Part shown: one piece after another, positions 32,384-40,207 of the stretch
How the letters are laid out: the number at the start of each line of letters is the position of its first letter
How positions within the stretch are numbered: the stretch's first letter is position 1
Source of the DNA: Mycolicibacterium neoaurum ATCC 25795
Lineage (GTDB): Bacteria; Actinomycetota; Actinomycetes; Mycobacteriales; Mycobacteriaceae
Direction: 5' to 3'
Assembly: GCF_000691525.1 (NCBI RefSeq)
Contig: NZ_JMDW01000027.1
Location: 1 to 44,596, forward strand
Length of the DNA stretch: 44,596 nt
The notes under the pieces: generated by a model
Told to the model about the DNA's origin: nothing
What the model saw: the letters and a program-made list of their open reading frames with translations, nothing else
Databases searched by the model: none
Program-made: the position numbers and the translations under genes

Positions 32384-32389
32384 GCACGC

Positions 32390-33199
32390 ATGGCTTACGA
32401 ATCCGTGACCGTGGACATCGCTGATCACGTCGCCCGAGTGACACTGATCGGCCCCGGCAAGGGCAACGCGATGGGGCCCGCCTTCTGGGCCGAGATGCCC
32501 GAGGTATTCGCCACCCTGGACGCCGACCCCGAGGTTCGCGCAATCGTGCTCACCGGGTCCGGCAAGAACTTCAGCTACGGGCTTGACCTCGCGGCGATGG
32601 GTGCCACCCTGCCCGGGCTGGATGCCGGCGCCAAGGCCCGGCATGAGTTCCACAAGACGATCCTGACAATGCAGCAGGCCATCAGCGCGGTCGCCGATTG
32701 CCGCACCCCCACCATCGCCTCGGTGCACGGTTGGTGCATCGGCGGCGGGGTCGACCTGATCAGTGCGGTCGACATCCGTTATGCCAGTGCCGATGCCAAG
32801 TTCTCGGTCCGTGAGGTCAAGCTCGCGATCGTCGCCGATGTGGGCTCGCTGGCCCGGCTTCCATTGATCGTGTCCGACGGGCATCTGCGCGAACTCGCGT
32901 TGACCGGCAAGGACATCGACGCCGCGCGCGCCGAGAAGATCGGACTGGTCAACGATGTGCACGCCGATGCCGACGCGTCCCTGGCCGCCGCGCACGCCAC
33001 CGCCGCCGAGATCGCCGCCAACCCACCGCTGACCGTGCACGGCGTCAAGGACGTCCTGGACCAACAGCGCATCGCCCGGGTCTCGGAGAGCCTGCGCTAT
33101 GTGGCGGCGTGGAATTCGGCGTTCCTGCCGTCCAAGGATCTCGGCGAGGCAGTCACCGCGATGTTCGGCAAGCGCGCCCCTCAATTCACCGGGGAGTAG
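32390..33199 (+). CDS. echA21: Enoyl-CoA hydratase/isomerase family protein EchA21
   Basis: 269-residue crotonase-fold protein matching Rv3774. The first oxyanion loop is GSGKNFSYGLDLAAMG and the second VHGWCIGGGVDLISAVDIRYAS. The second catalytic region has VGSLARLP, with Asp at the place of the second Glu of classical hydratases; this pattern is that of dienoyl-CoA isomerases rather than crotonase itself. It probably works on unsaturated acyl-CoAs in beta-oxidation. The 3' end overlaps the opposing Ntn-hydrolase gene by 14 bp. Confidence 0.9.
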   Translation: MAYESVTVDIADHVARVTLIGPGKGNAMGPAFWAEMPEVFATLDADPEVRAIVLTGSGKNFSYGLDLAAMGATLPGLDAGAKARHEFHKTILTMQQAISAVADCRTPTIASVHGWCIGGGVDLISAVDIRYASADAKFSVREVKLAIVADVGSLARLPLIVSDGHLRELALTGKDIDAARAEKIGLVNDVHADADASLAAAHATAAEIAANPPLTVHGVKDVLDQQRIARVSESLRYVAAWNSAFLPSKDLGEAVTAMFGKRAPQFTGE

Positions 33200-34208
33200 C
33201 CGAGCCCTTCAGCTGATCCAGCAGCTGCATGGACAAGAACGTCATCGGACCCTTGTCCTCGAACCTGTGCGAGACGTTGCCCGCGATGCCACCCTGCACC
33301 GCGAGCTCACCGATCAGGTCGAGCTTGAGCTGCGGGCTGCCTGCACTGAAGTCGAGATCGGCCAGATCCACCCAGACGATATTGGGTCGGGTGGTCGACT
33401 CATAGACATAGCGCTTCCTGGTCAGATCCAACACCACCTGCCAGATCGTCTGCGACGCATCGGGTTTACCCGGGTCCGGGACCCGGAAGGGCTGGGCGGC
33501 GTTGCGGATCACCGACAGCATCGCCGCGATCGCCTCGACCTGACCGGCCGGTTGCGGAAGGCGGCTCGCGTAGTAACTTGCCCTCGCGAAGCGGGCGGCG
33601 GCCTCGGTGGAGCCGGGCAGCGGCTCGCTTCCGCCCAGTCCGGTGAACGCCTTGACCAGTTCGAGCTGCTGGTCGAAGGTCGGCGAGTTCGTCATCACGC
33701 GGTACGCGCGGTCGTGATAGACCTTCGCCTTGCCGTCGATGTACTCGATGATCGCCGAATCGCCGGTGGCATCGTCGAGGGCCAGATGGATGGCCGGCGG
33801 TACCCCACCCGTGGGGTCGTCCATCTGTACGACCTGCACATCGGACTCGGCGATCCAGGCCACCGCATCGGCGACCGTGGCGAAGTTGTCCAGGAAGTAC
33901 TGCAACCAGATCGCCTGGCTGAGCTGTGTGCGCCCGGAATCGGGTTGTCCGTAGGTGGATTCCGCCAGCCACAGCACGTGGCCGGCCAGACCGGCCTCGT
34001 TGAGACCGTCGACGGAGATGATGTCGAAGGCCGTGGCGATGACGCTGCCGTACTTCGAGGTCCAGGTGAGCTTGCCGGTGACGCCGTCGTCACGGGTGAC
34101 CCCGCGCGGCTGCTTCCACAGGTTGGTCATCAGGTCCTTGTGGAAGTCCATGTTCCGTCCCACCAGGACGGCTCCGTCGGCGTCCGGCCAGATCACTCGG
34201 GTGCACAT
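33186..34208 (-). CDS. Choloylglycine hydrolase-family (linear amide C-N) Ntn hydrolase
   Basis: 340 residues. Cys2 follows the initiator Met directly and would become the N-terminal nucleophile after Met removal; GRNMDFHKDL and FDIISVDGLNEAGLAGHVLWL carry the family Arg and Asp positions. Related proteins hydrolyse conjugated bile salts, penicillin V or N-acyl homoserine lactones. No signal peptide is present because the mature N-terminus must be Cys. ATG 34208 is fixed by the Cys2 requirement and by TAGGCT (34216-34221, minus) ending 7 nt upstream. Longer upstream starts would destroy the nucleophile. Confidence 0.9.
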   Translation of the reverse strand: MCTRVIWPDADGAVLVGRNMDFHKDLMTNLWKQPRGVTRDDGVTGKLTWTSKYGSVIATAFDIISVDGLNEAGLAGHVLWLAESTYGQPDSGRTQLSQAIWLQYFLDNFATVADAVAWIAESDVQVVQMDDPTGGVPPAIHLALDDATGDSAIIEYIDGKAKVYHDRAYRVMTNSPTFDQQLELVKAFTGLGGSEPLPGSTEAAARFARASYYASRLPQPAGQVEAIAAMLSVIRNAAQPFRVPDPGKPDASQTIWQVVLDLTRKRYVYESTTRPNIVWVDLADLDFSAGSPQLKLDLIGELAVQGGIAGNVSHRFEDKGPMTFLSMQLLDQLKGSATPR

Positions 34209-34215
34209 GCGCGAC

Positions 34216-34221
34216 AGCCTA
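34216..34221 (-). promoter_or_regulatory. -10 hexamer TAGGCT, leaderless Ntn-hydrolase promoter
   Basis: Minus-strand hexamer ending 7 nt before ATG 34208; supports the start that exposes Cys2. Confidence 0.55.
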
Positions 34222-34284
34222 GCCAGCAGCGGGCCGCGGCAGTTCAGCCTTGGGTGAGTGCGCCGCGCTCCGAGCGGCCCGGTG

Positions 34285-34458
34285 TCACAGCGACCACCGC
34301 GCCGGGCATGAGGAGCAGTCACCTCGGGTACACGGGCAGGCGCGCGGAGCCCGGGAGCCGGACCGCCGAGGCGCGGCGCCGATCACGGCACCGACGGCTC
34401 CGGCCACCAAGGTTGCCGCAATCAACCACAGCAATCCGCTGGTTATAGCTGACTGCAT
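34285..34458 (-). CDS. Small membrane protein candidate with Cys-rich basic tail
   Basis: 57 codons from ATG 34458: one hydrophobic segment (about 6-28, LLWLIAATLVAGAVGAVIGA) followed by an Arg-rich tail with four Cys (ACPCTRGDC ... CPARW). GGGAG lies 8 nt upstream of the ATG. It fills part of the 477-bp gap between the Ntn hydrolase and BKACE genes. No family is recognised. The Cys-pair spacing could bind metal or form disulfides, but this is speculative and the frame could be fortuitous in high-G+C DNA. Confidence 0.4.
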   Translation of the reverse strand: MQSAITSGLLWLIAATLVAGAVGAVIGAAPRRSGSRAPRACPCTRGDCSSCPARWSL

Positions 34459-34685
34459 CGTCAAGGCTCCCGACAAATGACTGAACTGGTCATCTGATGA
34501 TCAACTCGGCGGATCAGACATTGCCGAGCACACATCAAGATCATTCCCGAAGACCATGACATGCATGCTGCGCTCGCGTCAATATGGTCCGGCACACAGG
34601 AGACGCTCGTGGCGGAGCGGATGAGAAGTCTTTCGGTCACTTCCGAGACGAAACGCGTCTCGGGATGAACCCGCCAAAATGACGT
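34459..34685. other. Intergenic region with inverted repeat
   Basis: Together with the small ORF this makes a gap of 477 bp. TGGTCATC-T-GATGATCA (34487-34503, 7 of 8 pairs) lies 29 bp upstream of the small ORF and could be an operator. Nothing else is recognised. Confidence 0.4.
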
Positions 34686-35408
34686 ATGGCCTCGACCCCG
34701 TACATCAAAGCCTGCATCAATGGCGCCCGCACCCCCGACGAGCACGCCGGGCTCCCGGTCTCACCCGCGCAGCTGGCCGCCGCCGCCGTCGCCGCGCAAA
34801 GTGCCGGCGCCAAGGCCGTACACCTCCACCCCAAGACCGCCGACGGCGTGGATTCGCTGGAACCGGCGATTGTCGCCGCGGCCGTGAGCGCCGTGCGCCA
34901 GGCGGTGCCGGGCCTGCCACTGGGCGTGACGACCGGGTTCTGGGCGCTGCCCGATCCGCAGCGGCGGTTGCGCACCGTGGAGGCCTGGACAGTGTTGCCA
35001 GATTTCGCCTCGGTCAACTGGGATGAACCCGGCGCCGAAGAACTGGCGCAGTTATTGCTCAGCCGGGGTATCGGGGTGGAGGCCGGGATCTTCCACGCCG
35101 CAGCAGCGGAGTCCTGGGCGGATTCGCCCCTGGCTGCCCGCTGCCTACGGGTCATGGTCGAGCTGGGGCCCGACGGCGATATCGAGACCGCCGACGATGT
35201 GTTGGAGCGTGTGAGCCGGGCCGGGTCACACGCGCCGGCGCTGCTGCACGGCCTCGACGCCAGCTGCTGGCCGCTGCTCGCGCACGCCGGCGCGCGGGGA
35301 GTTCAAACCCGCGTCGGGTTGGAGGACACCGTGCTGCTACCCGATGGGTCGACGGCACCGGGTAATGCCGAACTCATTGCCGCGGCGTACGAGATTCTCA
35401 GTCGTTAG
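34686..35408 (+). CDS. BKACE family (DUF849) beta-keto acid cleavage enzyme
   Basis: 240 residues, on the short side for the family (usually 270-310). The zinc ligands match those of 3-keto-5-aminohexanoate cleavage enzyme: His46 and His48 in VHLHPK, and Glu213 in RVGLEDTVLLPDG. BKACE enzymes condense a beta-keto acid with acetyl-CoA to give acetoacetate and a CoA ester; members differ widely in substrate, and this one cannot be assigned. It stands alone with no CoA-transferase or lysine-fermentation genes beside it. ATG 34686 gives the normal N-terminus (IKACINGARTP). Confidence 0.88.
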   Translation: MASTPYIKACINGARTPDEHAGLPVSPAQLAAAAVAAQSAGAKAVHLHPKTADGVDSLEPAIVAAAVSAVRQAVPGLPLGVTTGFWALPDPQRRLRTVEAWTVLPDFASVNWDEPGAEELAQLLLSRGIGVEAGIFHAAAAESWADSPLAARCLRVMVELGPDGDIETADDVLERVSRAGSHAPALLHGLDASCWPLLAHAGARGVQTRVGLEDTVLLPDGSTAPGNAELIAAAYEILSR

Positions 35409-35729
35409 CTGATTTCTGGCGAGAACTTGGCAAAATGGCAGCGGTAGAACAATTTTCGACCATTCAGCGAATGGTCGACCGTGCGAACACGGCCGCCGCG
35501 GTGGCCTTTGCCACCATACTTTCCGTCCATTCACACCGCGCAGTTGACGATGGATGGCGTGGCATCGATCCGGTCTCACGTCGACATCGATTGCGCCAAC
35601 GGTGATGTGACGGCGACCCACTGGGGAGATCCTGGGATATCGCGATTCGACATCTACATGCCGCAGGCGAAAGGTCGGCAGGCCACTGTTGCTCTCGAAT
35701 CTCGATTCATCCTGGGGAGGGAGCTTCAC
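35409..35729. other. Gene-free stretch with a perfect palindrome
   Basis: No convincing gene in 321 bp. The main structure is TCGACCATTC-AGC-GAATGGTCGA (35456-35478), a 23-bp palindrome with perfect 10-bp arms, 251 bp before the PE-PPE gene. The region also holds a strong ribosome site (GGGGAGGGAG, about 35714-35723) for that gene. Confidence 0.6.
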
Positions 35730-36629
35730 ATGAGGGTTACCAGACGGCTACGCCAAACGGCCTCGATCGCAATGTCCGTGGCGTTCGGCATGTGCCTATT
35801 ATCGCCGATATCGGCGCACGCGGAACCTGCTGGAGCGACGGTCCTCACGTTGGCGCCGGCATTTTTCCCGCTGCCGGGCAACTGGTTACGCGGTGAACTC
35901 TTCGCCGCACCCAACACCACAGTCAAAGTGCCGTACAACAACTTTCCCGCAGCTGCCAACGTTCACAAGGGTGCCGACCTTCTCGACGATCTGCTGCACT
36001 CTACTGCCGGCCCCAAGATCGTCCTAGGCCACAGCGAGGGAGCGCAAGTCCAAGACGATTGGCTACGCCGCTACGGCCCGACAAGCGATATCGATCCCGC
36101 CACAGTGCAATTCATCCTCACCGGCGACCCAGAGCATAGGTTCAACGGGTGCACACGTGTCCCCGCACCCACTCCCACCGAGCCCGACAAGAAGGTATGC
36201 AAATTCATCTACCACAGCTATGACGCCCCCGGTGGCTTCACCGGCCCGGGCTTTCCCGACGACACCCGATACAACGTGACCGTGATCTCCCGCCAATACG
36301 ACTACTGGTCGGACTGCCCGAACCCCCTCATCAGCGGCTCCCCGGCAGACAAAAACCGAGACGCGGCCAATTCCGTCGGCGGGAAGGGAGAGCTCAAGGC
36401 TGTACACCTGGACTACGGCATGATCGGGCTCAACGACCCGAACAATCAGGTGTACGTCGATCGAAACGTCAAGTACGTCCTGGGCTCACCAGCCACCTAC
36501 TACCTGCCCATGGTGACCCAGAAATGGATATCGCAAGCGCAGAAACAAGCCCAAGACCTGGAGCTACGCCCACAGGTCGAACTCAACTACGGTCGCCCCA
36601 TGGGATCACCGACGCCACCGAGCTCATAG
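35730..36629 (+). CDS. Secreted PE-PPE-domain serine hydrolase
   Basis: 299 residues. A clear signal peptide (hydrophobic about 10-28, cleavage at AHA-EP after residue 31) precedes a PE-PPE (PF08237) alpha/beta-hydrolase domain. The nucleophile elbow is LGHSEGAQ (Ser102); four Cys in the mature part may form disulfides. It is likely an extracellular esterase. ATG 35730 follows GGGGAGGGAG; an upstream in-frame extension from 35481 has no signal-peptide logic. Base counts of two 60-base pieces (36001-36060, 36541-36600) give 37 and 35 G+C, against 42 in a typical piece (40741-40800), so it is lower in G+C. It ends 5 bp from a tRNA-Ser gene, hinting at acquisition. Confidence 0.85.
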   Translation: MRVTRRLRQTASIAMSVAFGMCLLSPISAHAEPAGATVLTLAPAFFPLPGNWLRGELFAAPNTTVKVPYNNFPAAANVHKGADLLDDLLHSTAGPKIVLGHSEGAQVQDDWLRRYGPTSDIDPATVQFILTGDPEHRFNGCTRVPAPTPTEPDKKVCKFIYHSYDAPGGFTGPGFPDDTRYNVTVISRQYDYWSDCPNPLISGSPADKNRDAANSVGGKGELKAVHLDYGMIGLNDPNNQVYVDRNVKYVLGSPATYYLPMVTQKWISQAQKQAQDLELRPQVELNYGRPMGSPTPPSS

Positions 36630-36634
36630 CCTTT

Positions 36635-36724
36635 TGGCGGTGGCGGAGGGATTTGAACCCCCGGACGGTGTTAGCCGTCTCTCGCTTTCAAGGCGAGTGC
36701 ATTAGGCCGCTCTGCCACGCCACC
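36635..36724 (-). tRNA. tRNA-Ser (anticodon TGA)
   Basis: Class-II minus-strand cloverleaf: acceptor GGTGGCG/CGCCACC, anticodon stem CTCGC/GCGAG with loop CTTGAAA (anticodon TGA), long variable arm, T-loop GTTCAAATC, and encoded CCA (36635-36637). It decodes UCA and other UCN codons. TAGGCT (36732-36737, minus) ends 7 nt before the mature 5' end. Confidence 0.95.
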
Positions 36725-36731
36725 GTCCGAC

Positions 36732-36737
36732 AGCCTA
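36732..36737 (-). promoter_or_regulatory. -10 hexamer TAGGCT for tRNA-Ser(TGA)
   Basis: Same 7-nt spacing to the mature tRNA 5' end as at tRNA-Ser(CGA); transcription should start at or near the mature end. Confidence 0.45.
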
Positions 36738-36743
36738 AGCGGT

Positions 36744-37256
36744 CTACACCCGTCCGAGCTTCGCGGCCCGCCCATCGGCCTGTAGACCGGCGCTGATACG
36801 CCGGCAATTCTCGCCCATCGCGGTGATCTGTGAGCGCGACAACCGGTTCAGATAGTGGCTGCGCACCTCTGAGCCGTAGGTCTGCATGGCGTCGGCCAGC
36901 AGGGCACGGCCCTCGTCGGTGATGGTCGCCAGCACCCCGCGCCGGTCGTCCGGGCTGGCGACCCGGTTGACGAGGTTCAGCTTCTCCAGCCGGTGGATCT
37001 GCCTGGTGACCCGACTGGGCAGTGACATCAGTCCTTCGGCGAGATCCCCCATCCGCGCCGAACCACTGTCGGAACTGTCCAGGATGTCGAGCAATCGCAC
37101 GTCGTTGAGCGTCAGTCCGTGACTGTCGGCCAACGACCGGTTCAATGTTGCGTACAGCCGCAATGCCGAGTCCAGAAAGTTTTGCCACGATTTCTGCTCG
37201 GCGATATCCAGGCCCGGCATCGAGCTCGCCGTACGCCCCCCCATCAACGCTTCCAT
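36744..37256 (-). CDS. MarR-family transcriptional regulator
   Basis: 170 residues with the MarR winged-helix layout: N-terminal dimerisation helix (about 22-45), HTH and recognition helix (about 62-95; MGDLAEGLMSLPSRVTRQIHRLE), wing with SPDDRRGVLATITDEG, and C-terminal helices. MarR proteins often repress themselves and a divergent gene in response to phenolic or oxidative ligands. ATG 37256 is 6 nt after TAGGAT, and the divergent quinone oxidoreductase starts 41 bp away, so this regulator probably controls both. It ends 19 bp before the tRNA-Ser(TGA) 5' end. Confidence 0.9.
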   Translation of the reverse strand: MEALMGGRTASSMPGLDIAEQKSWQNFLDSALRLYATLNRSLADSHGLTLNDVRLLDILDSSDSGSARMGDLAEGLMSLPSRVTRQIHRLEKLNLVNRVASPDDRRGVLATITDEGRALLADAMQTYGSEVRSHYLNRLSRSQITAMGENCRRISAGLQADGRAAKLGRV

Positions 37257-37262
37257 CGCCCA

Positions 37263-37290
37263 ATCCTACGTTCGCACGGCAGCGTAGCCT
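37263..37290. promoter_or_regulatory. Back-to-back leaderless promoters for MarR gene and quinone oxidoreductase
   Basis: TAGGAT (37263-37268, minus) lies 6 nt before MarR ATG 37256; TAGCCT (37285-37290, plus) lies 7 nt before oxidoreductase ATG 37298. Only 16 bp separate the two hexamers, so each -35 zone overlaps the other promoter. Confidence 0.6.
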
Positions 37291-37297
37291 AGCTTCA

Positions 37298-38278
37298 ATG
37301 AAGGCCGTTTCAGTTGTTTCACCCGAACGTATGACATGGCAAGAAGTTCCTGATGTCGCAGCTCAAGCGGGTGAAGTAGTGATCCGCGTGGCCGCGGCCG
37401 GAGTCAACAGAGCCGACCTGCTGCAGGCCGCGGGCAACTACCCGCCGCCGCCGGGTGCCAGCGACATCCTCGGCCTCGAAGTCTCCGGCACCATCACCGA
37501 GATCGGCGACGCGGTACGCGGGTGGACCATCGGTCAACGGGTGTGCGCTTTGCTGGCGGGTGGCGGGTATGCCGAGTACGTCGCGGTGCCCGCCGCGCAG
37601 TTGCTGCCGGTGCCCGACGGTATCGGGTTGCACGAGGCAGCCGCGCTGCCCGAGGTCGCCTGCACGGTGTGGTCCAACCTGATGATGACCGCACACCTGA
37701 CCCCGGGTGCACTGTTGCTGATACACGGCGGCGGCAGCGGCATCGGCACACACGCCATCCAGGTCGCGCGCGAACTCGGCGTGCGGGTGGCCGTGACGGC
37801 CGGCTCGGCCGAGAAGTTGGCGCTGTGCACCGAACTGGGCGCCGAGATCGCGATCAACTACCGCGACGAGGACTTCGTCGAGCGGGTGTCCGCAGCCGGC
37901 GGCGCAGACGTCATCTTCGACATCATGGGCGCCAAGTACCTGGACCGGAACATCGATGCGCTGGCGCCCGGTGGACGGCTGGTCATCATCGGGATGCAGG
38001 GCGGCATCAAGGCCGAACTGAACATCGCCAAACTGCTCGGCAAACGCGCCGGTGTATTGGCCACCGCGCTGCGTTCCCGTCCGGTGGACGGCCCGGACGG
38101 AAAGGGCGCGATCGTCGCGCAGGTCACCGAGAACGTCTGGCCGATGGTCGCGGCCGGCCGGGTCCGCCCGCTGATCGGTGCGGAGCTACCCGTCCAGGAC
38201 GCCGCCAAAGCACATGCGTTGCTGTCCTCCGGCGATGTCGCCGGCAAGGTGCTACTGAAGGTGTCCGACGACAGCTAG
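37298..38278 (+). CDS. NAD(P)H quinone oxidoreductase (MDR, zeta-crystallin-like)
   Basis: 326-residue zinc-free medium-chain dehydrogenase/reductase, equivalent to Rv3777. It shows the QOR pattern AAAGVNRADLLQAAGNYPPPPG, GLEVSGTI, GGYAEYVAVP and LPEVACTVWSNL, with the nucleotide motif LIHGGGSGIGTHAIQ (about 146-160). No zinc ligands are found. It reduces quinones with NADPH, in one- or two-electron fashion depending on the member. Controlled probably by the divergent MarR protein. The stop overlaps the 3' end of the opposing gene by 4 bp. Confidence 0.9.
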   Translation: MKAVSVVSPERMTWQEVPDVAAQAGEVVIRVAAAGVNRADLLQAAGNYPPPPGASDILGLEVSGTITEIGDAVRGWTIGQRVCALLAGGGYAEYVAVPAAQLLPVPDGIGLHEAAALPEVACTVWSNLMMTAHLTPGALLLIHGGGSGIGTHAIQVARELGVRVAVTAGSAEKLALCTELGAEIAINYRDEDFVERVSAAGGADVIFDIMGAKYLDRNIDALAPGGRLVIIGMQGGIKAELNIAKLLGKRAGVLATALRSRPVDGPDGKGAIVAQVTENVWPMVAAGRVRPLIGAELPVQDAAKAHALLSSGDVAGKVLLKVSDDS

Positions 38279-39471
38279 CCCAGCGAGGCCAGCACCCGGA
38301 CCAGCTGGTCGACCTCGGCCGCGGTGCTGTAGTGCGACAACCCGACGCTGATCGCACCGCCGATATCGTTGACGCCGAAAGCCTCCAGCACCCGCGAGTG
38401 CTTGCTCCGGCTCACCAGCACGCCGTTGTCTGCCAGCCGCTGCATCACGCGCTCGGCGGGCACCCCGTCGACCGCAAGGCTGAGCACCGGGATCCGCTCG
38501 ACCGGATTTCCGAGCACCATCACCAGCGGCAACGACCGCAGCGAGGACAGCAGGTAACCGAACAGACGGTCCAGGTAGGCGGCCGAGGATTCCATCGACA
38601 CCGCGAGGCGCTCCCGGCGCGAACCGGTGGCACCCTCGTCCAGGTTCGCCAGGTACTCGATGCTCGCCACCACGCCGCCGAGCAGCCCGAACTGATGGAT
38701 TCCTGTCTCCAACCGGGCCGGGCCGGTGGCATCCGGATCAAGGGAGACCGAACTGAACTGGTCGATGACGGCCGGGTCGCGGAAGACCAGCGCGCCGATC
38801 GGCGGGCCACCCCAGGCGACGGCGTTGAGCGCCACCACATCGGCGTCGATGTCGTCGATGTCGATGAGCCGGTAGGGCGCGGCGGCCGAATGATCGACGA
38901 TCACCAGTCCGCTGTTCTCGTGGACGAGCTTGGTGACCGGAGTCAGATCGGTGACGGTTCCCAGCGTCGCCGACGCCGAGGTGAGCGCGACCAGTTTGGT
39001 CGGCGCGGTGATCAGGCTCTCCCACTGATAGGTGGGCAGCTCACCGGTCTCGATATCGACCTCGGCCCACTTGACCTTGGCGCCGTACCGGTTGGCCGCA
39101 CGCAGCCAGGGGGCGATATTGGCCTCGTCGTCGAGCCGGGAAAGAACGATCTCATAGCCCAGCCCGACCTTGACCGATGCGGCGTCGGCCAGGGTGGTCA
39201 GCAGGACGGCCCGGTCGGCGCCGAGCACCACACCGTCCGGATCGGCACCGACGAAATCGGCGATGGCCTGCCGGGCGGCGGCCAGGACCGTCGCGCTGCG
39301 GCGGGCCGACGGGTGCGGTCCGGTGGTGATGGGCTTGGAACCTCGGAACGCCGTCGACACGGTGGTGGCCACCGAATCCGGTAGCAGCATCCCGTTCTGG
39401 GCGTCCAGATGTACCCAGCCGTCGCCCAACGACGGGTGCAACCCCCGCACCCGGGCAACGTCATAGACCAT
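38275..39471 (-). CDS. Class-V aminotransferase-fold protein lacking the PLP lysine (Rv3778c-like)
   Basis: 398 residues, very similar to Rv3778c and related to NifS/cysteine-desulfurase-like proteins. The fold marks are present: DDEANIAPWLRAA, SASATLGTVTDL and VDHSAAAPYRLIDI (Asp193, normally stacking on the PLP ring). At the place where the Schiff-base lysine is expected, in an S-x-H-K or Y-K-F-x-G-P motif, the sequence is NAVAWGGPPIG (216-226), with no Lys or His. The active-site cysteine loop is not obvious either. A pseudo-enzyme or unusual cofactor use is inferred. ATG 39471 is 7 nt after TAAGGT (39479-39484, minus). Confidence 0.85.
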   Translation of the reverse strand: MVYDVARVRGLHPSLGDGWVHLDAQNGMLLPDSVATTVSTAFRGSKPITTGPHPSARRSATVLAAARQAIADFVGADPDGVVLGADRAVLLTTLADAASVKVGLGYEIVLSRLDDEANIAPWLRAANRYGAKVKWAEVDIETGELPTYQWESLITAPTKLVALTSASATLGTVTDLTPVTKLVHENSGLVIVDHSAAAPYRLIDIDDIDADVVALNAVAWGGPPIGALVFRDPAVIDQFSSVSLDPDATGPARLETGIHQFGLLGGVVASIEYLANLDEGATGSRRERLAVSMESSAAYLDRLFGYLLSSLRSLPLVMVLGNPVERIPVLSLAVDGVPAERVMQRLADNGVLVSRSKHSRVLEAFGVNDIGGAISVGLSHYSTAAEVDQLVRVLASLG

Positions 39472-39478
39472 GTCAGCC

Positions 39479-39484
39479 ACCTTA
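39479..39484 (-). promoter_or_regulatory. -10 hexamer TAAGGT, leaderless promoter
   Basis: Minus-strand hexamer ending 7 nt before ATG 39471. Confidence 0.5.
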
Positions 39485-39697
39485 GAACGTCCGTGAATCG
39501 CACAGACGGACACACATCGGGTTACGGGGCCTGCCGCGTTGCAGGGACCCGGCCCGGATCACTTCGGCAGCCATACTAATGCAGGCCGTGCGCGGCCCGT
39601 GGTGCCAATCACCCCCGTTGTTGCTGGTATGTGCGGGAGCAACTCCGGTATGGCCGGGCCGATTCACCGGGACCGGAAAGGACTAGTGTCGGACACT

Positions 39698-40201
39698 ATG
39701 ACGATCCACTCCGGCGATGACGACAACGTCGAGATCCTCACCGGCGACGATGCCCCGTCGGGCGCGGACGAGGACAAGGCCTTGACCGACCTGATCGAGC
39801 AACCGGCCAAGGTCATGCGCATCGGCACCATGATCAAGCAGCTACTCGAAGAGGTGCGGGCGGCTCCGCTCGACGAGGCCAGCCGCAGCAAGCTGGCCCA
39901 GATCCACAGCAGCAGCATCCGCGAGCTCGAGGAGGGCCTGGCGCCGGAGCTGCGGGAAGAACTCGAGCGCCTGACGCTGCCGTTCAGCGACGACTCGGTG
40001 CCCTCCGATGCCGAGCTGCGGATCGCCCAGGCCCAGCTGGTCGGCTGGCTGGAGGGCCTGTTCCACGGGATCCAGACCGCGCTGTTCGCCCAGCAGATGG
40101 CGGCCCGCGCGCAGCTGGAGCAGATGCGTCAGCTGCCTCCCGGAATGGCGCCGCAGGGGCAACGCGGACCGACGCACCCGGGCACCGGGCAGTACCTGTA
40201 G
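39698..40201 (+). CDS. bpa: Bacterial proteasome activator Bpa (PafE)
   Basis: 167 residues, strongly similar to Rv3780. Acidic disordered N-terminus (1-30), then a four-helix bundle region with LIEQPAKVMRIGTMIKQLLEE (cut: LIEQPAKVMRIG then TMIKQLLEE), ELEEGLAPELREELERL and AELRIAQAQLVGWLEGLFHG, and the C-terminal GQYL motif that docks into the 20S proteasome and opens its gate without ATP. It forms a dodecameric ring that feeds unfolded proteins such as HspR. TAGTGT lies 8 nt before ATG 39698. It heads a tight operon with wzt-glfT1-wzm, as in M. tuberculosis; the reason for that linkage is unknown. Confidence 0.94.
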   Translation: MTIHSGDDDNVEILTGDDAPSGADEDKALTDLIEQPAKVMRIGTMIKQLLEEVRAAPLDEASRSKLAQIHSSSIRELEEGLAPELREELERLTLPFSDDSVPSDAELRIAQAQLVGWLEGLFHGIQTALFAQQMAARAQLEQMRQLPPGMAPQGQRGPTHPGTGQYL

Positions 40202-40207
40202 CCGCCC

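Noticed and set aside
35337..35729. 130-codon minus-strand frame in the gap before the PE-PPE gene
   Set aside because: It overlaps the end of the BKACE gene, has no ribosome site or promoter and no recognisable domain.
16940..36724. Near-identical 30-bp stretches of tRNA-Ser(CGA) and tRNA-Ser(TGA) as att-site direct repeats of an island
   Set aside because: The similarity is that expected between serine tRNA 3' halves, and the intervening 20 kb is conserved core genes.
39485..39697. Short inverted repeats (GTCCGT/ACGGAC, GTTGCT/AGCAAC) between the aminotransferase-fold gene and bpa
   Set aside because: Arms of six bases with long gaps are not distinguishable from background.
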